A stretch of DNA of 64,000 nt. It comes from Roseovarius nubinhibens ISM (GTDB taxonomy: Bacteria > Pseudomonadota > Alphaproteobacteria > Rhodobacterales > Rhodobacteraceae). Within the stretch, counting starts at the first letter, position 1; each line of letters opens with the position of its first letter. The notes below the pieces were generated by a model. That model was not told where the DNA came from, searched no databases, and saw nothing but the letters and a program-made list of their open reading frames with translations. Both the position numbers and the translations under genes were made by a program. Shown here piece after piece: positions 51,611 through 59,199 of this stretch. Location: positions 1,186,966 to 1,250,965 of the forward strand of contig NZ_CH724156.1 of the NCBI RefSeq assembly GCF_000152625.1. The letters are read 5' to 3'.

Positions 51611-52690
51611 CTATTCCGCCGCGATGGCCAGCGGCGCCACCACCGGCGCAAGCAAGCCGAGAGCGCCCGCCTCGCGTCTGAACCGCGCCCGCGACGCCAT
51701 CGGCAGCGCCGAAGGATAGGGATCGCCCGTCTCGAACCGCCCCCGGTCCCAGGCGCGCCCCAACCTCGGGAAATGCTCGAAAATCTCCTGCCGCATCGCC
51801 GCCGGCATCTGGCTCAGCGAATAGAGCCCCGGCTGAAACGTCTCGGACCACATGCCGCAAATGTCGATCACCTCATGCCGTGTGGTCAGCAGATGATAGA
51901 TCTCGACCGGCCGCCCATCGTCCACAAAGCGACAGCCGCCAATCCCCTCTTCCGCCAGAAACTTGGCCTTGATCAGCGCCGCCTCACCGCCAAGCGCCAG
52001 CGCCAGCCGATGCTGCACCGTGACGAACACCGCCTCGCGATTGCCAAAGGCACCGCGCGGAATGCGCACCAGCCGGGTGTCGCCCTGCCCCGCATCGCGG
52101 CCATTCCGCGCCCGGATCACCTGATGCCCGACCCAGCGCAGCCGCGCAGAGCCGCCGCCCAGCACCCGCACCCGGTCGCCCCGCCGCAACTCTTCGACCC
52201 GGGCGGGGCCGTCATCGGTTTCGACCCGGGTGCCGCGCGCATAGCAGATGGCCTTGAGGAACACATCATCGCCGCCATGGCCGCCAAACTGCGTGTCATT
52301 CACAAAGAAGGGAGAGTGCCGCTCTTGGAACGGGCCCTGCGACAGCAAGAGCGCGACATTCTTGCCATTCTGATCCGTGCCGGTCGCGGTCAGATGGCCC
52401 TTTTGCGCTGGCTCGCCGGATGCTTCCGCCCCGTCCCGAGACTGGCCCACGACCGCACGATCCACGACATAGGTATCGCCGCCAATGGTGATGGTGAAAG
52501 AGATGATATCCCCGGCCTCGAGCAGCCCGGGATTGCCATCATCCACCGCACGAATGGTGGCCGCCCCCTGCTCCGCATCATGATCCGGCAGGTGCACCGG
52601 GATCGAGTTATTCTCGGGATGACGGGTGTTGTAATTGCTGCCAGTCGCCACGGAGGCGTACATTTGGCTTGCATCGAGCAAAACGGACAT
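51611..52690 (-). CDS. Hint-domain protein (tandem paralogue 2)
   Basis: A 359-residue protein, collinear with its neighbour at 50362. N-terminus SQMYASVATGSNYNT, Hint nucleophile C149 (ICYARGTRV) and T224/H227 (VTVQHRLA) fall at identical positions. PYPSALP recurs near the C-terminus. Divergence is spread along the length, so duplication is not very recent. 172 bp separate the two copies. Role unknown; self-cleavage or anchoring of the N-terminal domain is an inference from the fold. Confidence 0.82.
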   Translation of the reverse strand: MSVLLDASQMYASVATGSNYNTRHPENNSIPVHLPDHDAEQGAATIRAVDDGNPGLLEAGDIISFTITIGGDTYVVDRAVVGQSRDGAEASGEPAQKGHLTATGTDQNGKNVALLLSQGPFQERHSPFFVNDTQFGGHGGDDVFLKAICYARGTRVETDDGPARVEELRRGDRVRVLGGGSARLRWVGHQVIRARNGRDAGQGDTRLVRIPRGAFGNREAVFVTVQHRLALALGGEAALIKAKFLAEEGIGGCRFVDDGRPVEIYHLLTTRHEVIDICGMWSETFQPGLYSLSQMPAAMRQEIFEHFPRLGRAWDRGRFETGDPYPSALPMASRARFRREAGALGLLAPVVAPLAIAAE

Positions 52691-53127
52691 ACGAGCACGG
52701 ACTCCAACCGATAAACCTCGCGTCCTCTCAACGACTGCCCGCCGCGCAACTCTTCAACTCAGATCACGGGGGCCTTCGCACACGGCCCCTCTCATTCCTG
52801 TTCGTAGGCTATCGTCCGGTTTGTGACACAACAATGACACCATTCGGCCCGATTTCACGCCGCAAGATTAAGAAATTGAATTCAAAACGAATTAAATTTC
52901 GCCCCAGACTTCCACTGTTTCGCAATCGCCAACAATCCCTCGCCTTGGGCGGGATCGTTCCCAAAACCATCATCCTCCAATCCCCGCCCTAAGCGCCCCC
53001 TATGCGCCCCCTGTGCACCCCAGACCAACGCCCTAGCTTGCTCTCTAAGGGGGGGCCGGACCGCTCCGGCCCTTTCAAATCCCGCGCAACCGGATTAGGT
53101 GATAAGGAACAGCGAAAGGGGCCGGAA
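52691..53127. other. Gene-free region upstream of ftsY with AT-rich patch and hairpin
   Basis: 437 bp without a credible gene. An AT-rich patch (about 52868-52905) in an otherwise GC-rich stretch may hold promoters for the Hint gene (minus) or ftsY (plus). Near 52993-53012 the segment GCGCCCCCT is repeated once at 10-bp spacing. A perfect hairpin with a short T-run lies at 53053-53075. No tRNA or known RNA motif was recognised. Confidence 0.5.
53053..53075 (+). terminator. Terminator-like hairpin in the ftsY leader
   Basis: GGGCCGGA pairs perfectly with TCCGGCCC around a 4-base loop and is followed by TTT on the plus strand, about 50 bp upstream of the ftsY start. No plus-strand gene precedes it for 2.7 kb, so it would act on a leader RNA or an unannotated small RNA. 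Confidence 0.45.
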
Positions 53128-54597
53128 ATGGCGTTCTTCAAAAAACTCAAGAGCAAGCTTTTCAAATCCTCCTCGAAACTCGAGGAAGGTCTCGACGCGA
53201 TTGTCGGCGATGGCGGCAGCGAAGAGGCGATCGTCACCGACACCGCCCAGACCTCTGCCGCGCCCGACCCCACAGCCCCGCCGCCCCCCGACACTGTGCC
53301 TGCGCCCGAGCCAAGCCCGGCCCGCCCGTCCGAGCCCGATGTGACCCCCACGCCCGAGCCCGAGCAGATCCCCGATCCCGCGCCGGACGTCACCCCCACA
53401 CCCGAGCCGACCCCGGTCCCCGATCCCGCGCCCGACACCCACCCGACGCCGGACCCGGAGCCCACGCCCGAGCCGGACACCATCCCGCTGCCCGATCCGA
53501 CCCCGGCCCGCCCGCCAGAGCCCGGCCCCGACATCACCCCGCCGCGCGATCCGGCCCCCGGGGCCCCGCCCATCGAGGCCCCGCCCCCGCCGCCCTCGCC
53601 CGCGATGCCGGAGACCCCGATCAAACCCGCCCTGCCGGGCGACAGCACCTTGGTGGAGCCGCCGACAGATACGCCCGCCGTCCCTGCCGCAGCAGCAGCC
53701 CCGGCCGCCAAACCCGGCCTGCTGGGCCGACTTCTGGGCCGTGGCGACAAAGCCACCGTCATGCGCCGGGCGCTTGACGACGACATGCTCGAACAGCTCG
53801 AAGAGCTGCTGATCACCGCCGATATGGGGGTCGACACCGCCCTGCGCGTCACCGCCAACATGGCCGAGGGCCGCATGGGCAAAAGGCTCTCGACCCAGGA
53901 GATCAAGGAACTCCTCGCCGCCGAGATCGCCCGCATCATGGAACCCGTCGCCCGCCCCATGCCGCTCTATACCAAGAGCCCGCAAGTGGTGCTGGTGGTG
54001 GGCGTCAACGGCTCGGGCAAGACCACCACCATCGGCAAGCTCGCCAGCCAGTTCAAGGCGGCGGGCAAATCCGTGGTCATCGCCGCGGGCGACACGTTCC
54101 GCGCCGCCGCCGTGGAACAGCTTCAGGTCTGGGGCGACCGCGCCGGCGTGCCGGTGCTGACCGCGCCCGAAGGCTCTGATCCCGCCAGCCTCGCCTTTGA
54201 CGCCATGGACCGCGCCCAGCGCGACGGCGCCGATCTTCTGATGATCGACACCGCCGGGCGGCTGCAAAACCGCGCCGACCTGATGGAAGAGCTGGCCAAG
54301 ATCGTCCGCGTCATCCGCAAAAAGGACGAAACCGCGCCGCATAACACGCTGCTCGTGCTCGACGCGACCACCGGTCAGAACGCGCTCTCACAGGTCAAGA
54401 CCTTCCAGGAGCTCGCCGATGTCTCGGGCCTCGTGATGACCAAGCTCGACGGCACCGCCAAGGGCGGCGTGCTGGTGGCGCTGGCGGATAAGTTCGGCCT
54501 GCCGATCCACGCCATCGGCGTCGGCGAACAGATCGACGATCTCGCGCCCTTTGATCCCGAAGATTTCGCCGCCGCGCTCACCGGGCTGGAGGCGTGA
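53128..54597 (+). CDS. ftsY: Signal recognition particle receptor FtsY
   Basis: SRP-receptor GTPase that docks ribosome-nascent chain complexes at the inner membrane. The 489-residue protein starts with a basic amphipathic segment (MAFFKKLKSKLFKSSSKL), followed by an unusually long Pro/Glu/Asp/Thr-rich linker (about residues 45-205) built of repeated PTPEP/PDPAP-like units, then the NG domain: GVNGSGKTTTIGKLA (G1), DTFRAAAVEQL, DTAGRLQ (G3) and TKLDGTAKGG (G4). The ATG at 53128 gives the usual FtsY start. Confidence 0.95.
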   Translation: MAFFKKLKSKLFKSSSKLEEGLDAIVGDGGSEEAIVTDTAQTSAAPDPTAPPPPDTVPAPEPSPARPSEPDVTPTPEPEQIPDPAPDVTPTPEPTPVPDPAPDTHPTPDPEPTPEPDTIPLPDPTPARPPEPGPDITPPRDPAPGAPPIEAPPPPPSPAMPETPIKPALPGDSTLVEPPTDTPAVPAAAAAPAAKPGLLGRLLGRGDKATVMRRALDDDMLEQLEELLITADMGVDTALRVTANMAEGRMGKRLSTQEIKELLAAEIARIMEPVARPMPLYTKSPQVVLVVGVNGSGKTTTIGKLASQFKAAGKSVVIAAGDTFRAAAVEQLQVWGDRAGVPVLTAPEGSDPASLAFDAMDRAQRDGADLLMIDTAGRLQNRADLMEELAKIVRVIRKKDETAPHNTLLVLDATTGQNALSQVKTFQELADVSGLVMTKLDGTAKGGVLVALADKFGLPIHAIGVGEQIDDLAPFDPEDFAAALTGLEA

Positions 54598-54611
54598 CCG
54601 GATGACCGCGC

Positions 54612-55094
54612 CTAGCGCGTGCCCATCCACCGTTCCACCACATGCAGACTGAGCAACACCAGCACCACGATCCCCGTGGCCATCGCCGCGAGCGGCATCT
54701 GCCCCGCGCCGCAGGCGAGGCCAATCGCCCCCGCAAGCCAGAGCGACGCGCCGGTGGTGATATTGCGCACCTGCCCCTTCGAGGTGAAAATGATCCCCGC
54801 CGCGAGAAAGGCGACCCCCGCCGTCACCGCCTCCACCAGACGCAGCGGATCGACGCGCAGCGCCTCGCTGTCGCCAAAGGGCAGATTGGCCAGCTGCTGA
54901 CTGATGATGATAAAGAGCGCCGCCGCCATCGAAACGAGCATATGGGTCCGCAGACCCGCCGGTTTCTCGCGCCGCTCGCGCTCATATCCGATGATCCCGC
55001 CCAGAACGACCGCCGCCACGAGCCGCGTCCCCGCCACCAAGGGCGGCACGCTCGAAAACGTCCCGTTCAGCTCTTCAATGATCACATCCAACAT
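54612..55094 (-). CDS. MgtC/SapB-family membrane protein
   Basis: A 160-residue membrane protein with four to five helices. GTRLVAAVVLGGIIGYERERREKPAGLRTHMLV near residues 22-54 is the MgtC signature, and GVAFLAAGIIFTSKGQVRNITTGASLWLAGAIG is the second conserved block. In some bacteria MgtC proteins matter for growth at low magnesium; the function here is unknown. The ATG at 55094 is preferred over the longer frame. It converges with ftsY across 14 bp. Confidence 0.87.
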   Translation of the reverse strand: MLDVIIEELNGTFSSVPPLVAGTRLVAAVVLGGIIGYERERREKPAGLRTHMLVSMAAALFIIISQQLANLPFGDSEALRVDPLRLVEAVTAGVAFLAAGIIFTSKGQVRNITTGASLWLAGAIGLACGAGQMPLAAMATGIVVLVLLSLHVVERWMGTR

Positions 55095-55132
55095 GGCGCA
55101 GGCCTTTTCCGCAGGGCGTAGGAGATAAACTA

Positions 55133-56035
55133 GTGAGCGACTGGCTGATATCAATGGAAGGCACCGAGGCGGGCCATCAGGCGGCGCTCATCCTCGCCCT
55201 CTCGGCGGCCTTCCTGCACGCGGTCTTTGGCGCGCTCCAGAAGGGCCGCTACGATCCCTGGCTCGCCCGCGGAGCCATCGACGTCTGGATGGTGGTGATC
55301 GCGGCGCCTTTCGCGCTCTTCGTCGTGCCCTGGCCCGAACCGCATATGTGGCCGCTCTTTGCCGGGGGCGTGGTGATCCATGTCATCTACAAATTCCTGC
55401 AGGCCATGGCCTATAGCCGGGGCGCCTATACGGTGGTCTACCCGGTGGTGCGCGGGGCGGGCCCGCTCTTTACGGTGATCGGCGCCTATCTGATCTTTCG
55501 CGAGAGCTTTACCCTGATCCAATGGCTCGGCGTGGCGGTGCTTCTGGCGGGGATCTTCGGCCTTGCGGTCTATAACCTGATCTTTCTCACCGTGGACCGC
55601 GAACGCCTGCCGATGGCCTTGATGCTGGCGGCGATGACCGGGCTCTTTGTCGCCATCTACACCACCTATGACGCCTATGCGATCCGCGCCACCGCCGACC
55701 CGTTCACCTTTCTCGCGTGGTTCTTCATGTTCGAAGGCATGACCATGCCGCCCATCGCCTATCGGCACTGGCGACGGATGGAGACACGCCCGCCACTGCG
55801 GCCTTTGTTCACACGGGGCTTGATTGGGGCCTTCGTCGCCTTCATGTCCTTCGGGTCGATCATGCTTGCCACACGGCTCGACAAGGTGGGCGAGGCGGCG
55901 GTGCTGCGCGAAACCTCGGTGGTCTTCGCGGCGCTGATCGGCTGGCTCGTCCTGCGCGAAACCGTGGGGCCGCGCCGCATCGCGCTCATGGTGCTGATTG
56001 CGCTTGGCGCTGTAATCGTGGAAATGGGGGGCTGA
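55133..56035 (+). CDS. EamA/DMT-superfamily transporter
   Basis: A 300-residue, ten-helix membrane protein starting at GTG with GGAG 8 bp upstream. It contains AYSRGAYTVVYPVVRGAGPLFTVIGAYLIFRESFT in the first EamA repeat and AAVLRETSVVFAALIGWLVLRET in the second. Substrate unknown. It is immediately followed by yciB on the same strand (23-bp gap), so they may form an operon. Confidence 0.88.
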   Translation: MSDWLISMEGTEAGHQAALILALSAAFLHAVFGALQKGRYDPWLARGAIDVWMVVIAAPFALFVVPWPEPHMWPLFAGGVVIHVIYKFLQAMAYSRGAYTVVYPVVRGAGPLFTVIGAYLIFRESFTLIQWLGVAVLLAGIFGLAVYNLIFLTVDRERLPMALMLAAMTGLFVAIYTTYDAYAIRATADPFTFLAWFFMFEGMTMPPIAYRHWRRMETRPPLRPLFTRGLIGAFVAFMSFGSIMLATRLDKVGEAAVLRETSVVFAALIGWLVLRETVGPRRIALMVLIALGAVIVEMGG

Positions 56036-56058
56036 TGCCCCGTAGAGGAGACCGCCCA

Positions 56059-56667
56059 ATGGCCGAGAAGAAAATCAACGGCGCCCTGAAGACCGCGCTC
56101 GAACTGGGCCCGATCGCGGCGTTCTTCGTCGCCTATCTCTGGCTCAAGGACGAGGTCTTCATCATCGGCGGCACTGAATACGACGGCTTTGTCGTGGTCA
56201 CCGCGGGCTTTATCCCGGTCTTCCTCGCCTCTATCGCGGCGCTCTGGTGGCTCACCGGTCACCTGTCGCGGATGCAGGTGGTCACGGCGGTGCTCATCGT
56301 CGTCTTTGGCGGGCTCAGTGTCTGGTTCAACGATCCCCGCTTCTTCAAGATGAAGCCGACGATCATCTACCTCCTCTTCGGCGGCGTGCTCGGCGCGGGC
56401 CTCCTGCGCGGCCAATCCTACCTGCAATCGCTGATGGACGGGCTGATGCCGCTCACCCATGAAGGCTGGATGATCCTGACCCGCCGGCTGATGATCTTTT
56501 TCTTCGGCCTCGCCATCCTCAACGAAGTGATCTGGCGCAGCATGACCGAAGAAACCTGGGTCTATTTCAAGACCTTCGGCCTGACGGCGGCGATCTTTCT
56601 CTTCTTCATCACCCAGGGCAAGGTCTTCTCAGCCCATTCCACCGAAGAGAAAAAAGAGGGCGACTAA
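56059..56667 (+). CDS. yciB: Inner-membrane septation-protein-A family protein (YciB/IspZ)
   Basis: A 202-residue membrane protein with five to six helices. ELGPIAAFFVAYLW near the N-terminus, and FNDPRFFKMKPTIIYLLFGGVLGAGLL with the conserved KPT, are the family signature. LNEVIWRSMTEETWVYFKTFGL is a further conserved block. The family affects cell-envelope synthesis and septation in enterobacteria. GAGGAG precedes the ATG. It follows the EamA permease gene. Confidence 0.93.
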   Translation: MAEKKINGALKTALELGPIAAFFVAYLWLKDEVFIIGGTEYDGFVVVTAGFIPVFLASIAALWWLTGHLSRMQVVTAVLIVVFGGLSVWFNDPRFFKMKPTIIYLLFGGVLGAGLLRGQSYLQSLMDGLMPLTHEGWMILTRRLMIFFFGLAILNEVIWRSMTEETWVYFKTFGLTAAIFLFFITQGKVFSAHSTEEKKEGD

Positions 56668-56676
56668 CCCCCACGC

Positions 56677-57672
56677 TCAGGCCCCACGCCAGGTCTCGCC
56701 CAGAGGGCTGGCCGCCCCCCGCCCCCGCCAGAGCCGCGACCAGCGCGGGTCCTGCTGATCGGCCACCGCATCGATGAGCGTGGCCAGCGTCGGCCCGCCC
56801 CCCTCGCGCAACAGCCGCGCATAAAACCCGAGCAGCCCGGGCCGCGTATAGGTCGACCAGTGACAGGCCATCGCCGCCTCATGCGACATCGGCACCCCGG
56901 CCCGGCCCAGCGCCCGGCGCACATCCGCATGATCGATCTGAAGGCTGCGCAGATTGCCCGCCTCCGGGATGCCCTCGCTCATCGCCCGCTCGCCGCGCCA
57001 CGGCGCACCCATCACCAGCTCGAACAAGAGATCGAAAATATCGTTCTCGCGGCTCGTGACATTGAACACTTCGGCCCGCCGCCCGGCCGGTGTGGCCAGC
57101 GCCCGCGCCGCAGGCCCGCGCAGCTCTGCCGCCGACAACAGGATCGCCCGGTCAAACCCGGCCTCGGCCCGCGACGCCGCCGCCAGCGCCGAGAGCACCA
57201 CCCGTGCGCCCAGCGAATGCGACACCGCATGCACCGGCCGCCCCGGCGCCCGCGCCCGGATCATCTCCACCAGCTGCGCCAGCATCCGCCCCGCCTCGCC
57301 GGCCCGCCGATAGGCCTGCCAGAGACTGCCGCGCGCCGACCAGCCAAAGGAAATCGCCACCCCCTCGCCCTCGGCCCCCTGCCCAAAGCCGAGACCGCGC
57401 GGCCAGCTGTGCTGCCCGACCCAGCCCGGACAATCGGGATCGAGCGCGCCAAGCGTGCGATGCGGACAATGGCGCTCACGCCCCGGCTGATATTTGTAGC
57501 CATGGACGAGAACGATCACCGGCCCCGCCCGCCCCGCCGGATCGGCCAGCGCCGCATCGAGGGCCAGTCCGAGCGCCGCACCGGACGCCGCACTGGGCGC
57601 CGCACTGGGCGCGACATCCGCCCCGTGCAACTGGGGCCCTTGCGGCGTGGCATCTATGGACAAGACCGGCAT
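56677..57672 (-). CDS. Alpha/beta-hydrolase fold protein
   Basis: A 331-residue protein. PVIVLVHGYKYQPG supplies the oxyanion-hole HG motif near residue 55, and AVSHSLGARVVLSAL is the nucleophile elbow with the likely catalytic Ser. The pattern resembles DUF900-type hydrolases. An N-terminal stretch near residues 22-36 is a short Ala/Ser-rich repeat. Substrate unknown. It converges with yciB across 9 bp. Confidence 0.82.
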   Translation of the reverse strand: MPVLSIDATPQGPQLHGADVAPSAAPSAASGAALGLALDAALADPAGRAGPVIVLVHGYKYQPGRERHCPHRTLGALDPDCPGWVGQHSWPRGLGFGQGAEGEGVAISFGWSARGSLWQAYRRAGEAGRMLAQLVEMIRARAPGRPVHAVSHSLGARVVLSALAAASRAEAGFDRAILLSAAELRGPAARALATPAGRRAEVFNVTSRENDIFDLLFELVMGAPWRGERAMSEGIPEAGNLRSLQIDHADVRRALGRAGVPMSHEAAMACHWSTYTRPGLLGFYARLLREGGGPTLATLIDAVADQQDPRWSRLWRGRGAASPLGETWRGA

Positions 57673-57800
57673 CTGCGGGCACTCCCACTACATCTTGTGG
57701 AGAACCCCTAGCTGCGCCACACGACACCCGTGTAAAACCTCTGTATCGGCCCTGTGACACTGTTGACCTGCAACAGGTGATTTTATATCTCCATCCACAT

Positions 57801-57854
57801 CGTGGCGATTTGTTACCGGATTGCGGGCCACGTTAATCCCTCCGCTAAAAGGTC
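57801..57854 (+). promoter_or_regulatory. SAM-II riboswitch aptamer
   Basis: Compact S-adenosylmethionine aptamer upstream of metZ. P1 is CGTGGC (57801-57806) with GCCACG (57827-57832). The loop carries GATT and ACC, which can pair with AATC (57835-57838) and GGT (57851-57853) to form the H-type pseudoknot. The conserved CTAAAAGG lies at 57845-57852. Order and pairings match the SAM-II consensus I know. The arrangement suits transcription control, since a terminator follows 10 bp later. High SAM should lower metZ expression. Confidence 0.85.
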
Positions 57855-57863
57855 AGGACCAAG

Positions 57864-57896
57864 GCCCCCTTGCGCTTGACCGCAACGGGGCTTTTT
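57864..57896 (+). terminator. Leader terminator of the metZ riboswitch
   Basis: GCCCC-C-TTGCG pairs with CGCAA-C-GGGGC (10 bp with one internal C/C mismatch) around a 6-base loop and is followed by TTTTT, 30 bp upstream of the metZ ATG. It is the likely expression platform of the SAM-II aptamer. Confidence 0.8.
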
Positions 57897-57925
57897 CATT
57901 GGGCGATATGCCCGGAGGTCGAGAG

Positions 57926-59107
57926 ATGAGCAAAGACTGGAACAAACGCACGAAACTGGTCCATGGCGGCACCCGCCGCAGCCAGTATAACGAGGTGAGC
58001 GAGGCGATCTTCCTCACCCAGGGTTTTGTCTATGACAGCGCCGAACAGGCCGAAGCCCGCTTTCTCGAAACCGGGCCGGATGAATTCATCTATGCCCGCT
58101 ATGGCAACCCCACCGTCGCCATGTTCGAAGACCGCATCGCGGCGCTCGAAGGTGCCGAAGCGGCCTTTGCCACCGCCAGCGGCATGGCCGCCGTCTCGGC
58201 CGCGCTGACCGCCTCGCTCAAGGCGGGCGATCACGTGGTCGCGGCGCGGGCGCTCTTTGGCTCGTCGCTCTATGTGCTCGAGGAGCTGCTCGGCCGTTTT
58301 GGCGTCGAGGTGACATTCGTCGACGGGCTCGATCTCGACCAGTGGCGCGATGCCATCCGCCCCGACACGGCGCTCGTCTTCTTTGAAACCATCGCCAACC
58401 CGACGCTCGAAGTGATCGACCTGCCCGCCGTGGCCGAGCTCGCCCATGCGGTCGGCGCCCGGGTCATGGTCGACAATGTCTTTGTCACCCCGGTCCACAG
58501 CCGCGCGCTCTCGCAAGGGGCCGATGTGGTGATCTATTCCGCCACCAAACATATCGACGGCCAAGGCCGCGCGCTCGGCGGCGTGATCCTCGGCTCGGAA
58601 GAGTACATCCGCAAGGTGATCGAACCCTATATGAAACATACCGGCGGGGCGATGTCGCCCTTCTCGGCCTGGGTCATGCTCAAGGGGCTGGAGACCATCG
58701 CCCTGCGCGTCCGCGCCCAGATCGAAGGCGCCACCCGCCTCGCCGAGGCGCTGCAGGGTCATCCGAAACTGGCCCGCGCCATCTATCCCGGCCACCCGGA
58801 CCATCCGCAACACGCGCTGGTGATGCGCGACATGGGCATGGGCGGCACGGTGATCTCGCTCGATCTCAAGGGCGGGCAGGAGGCGGCCTTCCGCTTTCTC
58901 AACGCGCTGAACATCGCGGTGATCTCGAACAATCTCGGCGATGCGAAATCCATCGCCACCCATCCCGCGACCACCACCCATCAGCGGCTCAGCGACGAGC
59001 AGAAGGTGACGCTCGGCATCACCCCCGGGCTCGTGCGTTTTTCGGTCGGCATCGAAGACCCCGAGGATCTGCTCGCCGATGTGCTGGCCGCGCTCGACGC
59101 CGCCTGA
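57926..59107 (+). CDS. metZ: O-succinylhomoserine sulfhydrylase (MetZ)
   Basis: PLP enzyme of methionine synthesis that makes homocysteine directly from an O-acyl-homoserine and sulfide. The 393-residue protein has TKLVHGGTRRSQYNE near the N-terminus, ATASGMAAVSAAL, and the PLP lysine in IYSATKHIDGQGRALGG. GGAGG lies 7 bp upstream of the ATG at 57926. The SAM-II riboswitch and a terminator lie directly upstream, which supports a methionine role. MetZ fits better than MetB because of the VHGGTRRS start and the KHIDGQGR region. A 3' element follows the stop. Confidence 0.92.
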   Translation: MSKDWNKRTKLVHGGTRRSQYNEVSEAIFLTQGFVYDSAEQAEARFLETGPDEFIYARYGNPTVAMFEDRIAALEGAEAAFATASGMAAVSAALTASLKAGDHVVAARALFGSSLYVLEELLGRFGVEVTFVDGLDLDQWRDAIRPDTALVFFETIANPTLEVIDLPAVAELAHAVGARVMVDNVFVTPVHSRALSQGADVVIYSATKHIDGQGRALGGVILGSEEYIRKVIEPYMKHTGGAMSPFSAWVMLKGLETIALRVRAQIEGATRLAEALQGHPKLARAIYPGHPDHPQHALVMRDMGMGGTVISLDLKGGQEAAFRFLNALNIAVISNNLGDAKSIATHPATTTHQRLSDEQKVTLGITPGLVRFSVGIEDPEDLLADVLAALDAA

Positions 59108-59115
59108 GGCCAGCC

Positions 59116-59147
59116 GCGCGCAGGGGTATTTGTCACCAGAAAGAGAC
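59116..59147 (+). repeat. Dispersed 3' element, copy 3 (GTATTT/CCAGAA)
   Basis: GCGCGCAGGGGTATTT followed by CCAGAAAGAGACC begins 9 bp after the metZ stop. It shares GGGGTATTT-n4-5-CCAGAAAGAG with the copy at 46858. The upstream hairpin is weaker here than in the other two copies. Confidence 0.55.
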
Positions 59148-59199
59148 CGGGGGCCCGCCACCTATGGCCCCCGGCGCGACCACGCGATAGGGTCGCGCC

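Noticed and set aside
52993..53018. Short tandem GCGCCCCCT repeat upstream of ftsY
   Set aside because: Only two units in a GC-rich run; no related copies noticed.
53000..53100. tRNA or other known RNA gene upstream of ftsY
   Set aside because: No cloverleaf, T-loop or other recognisable RNA signature was found.
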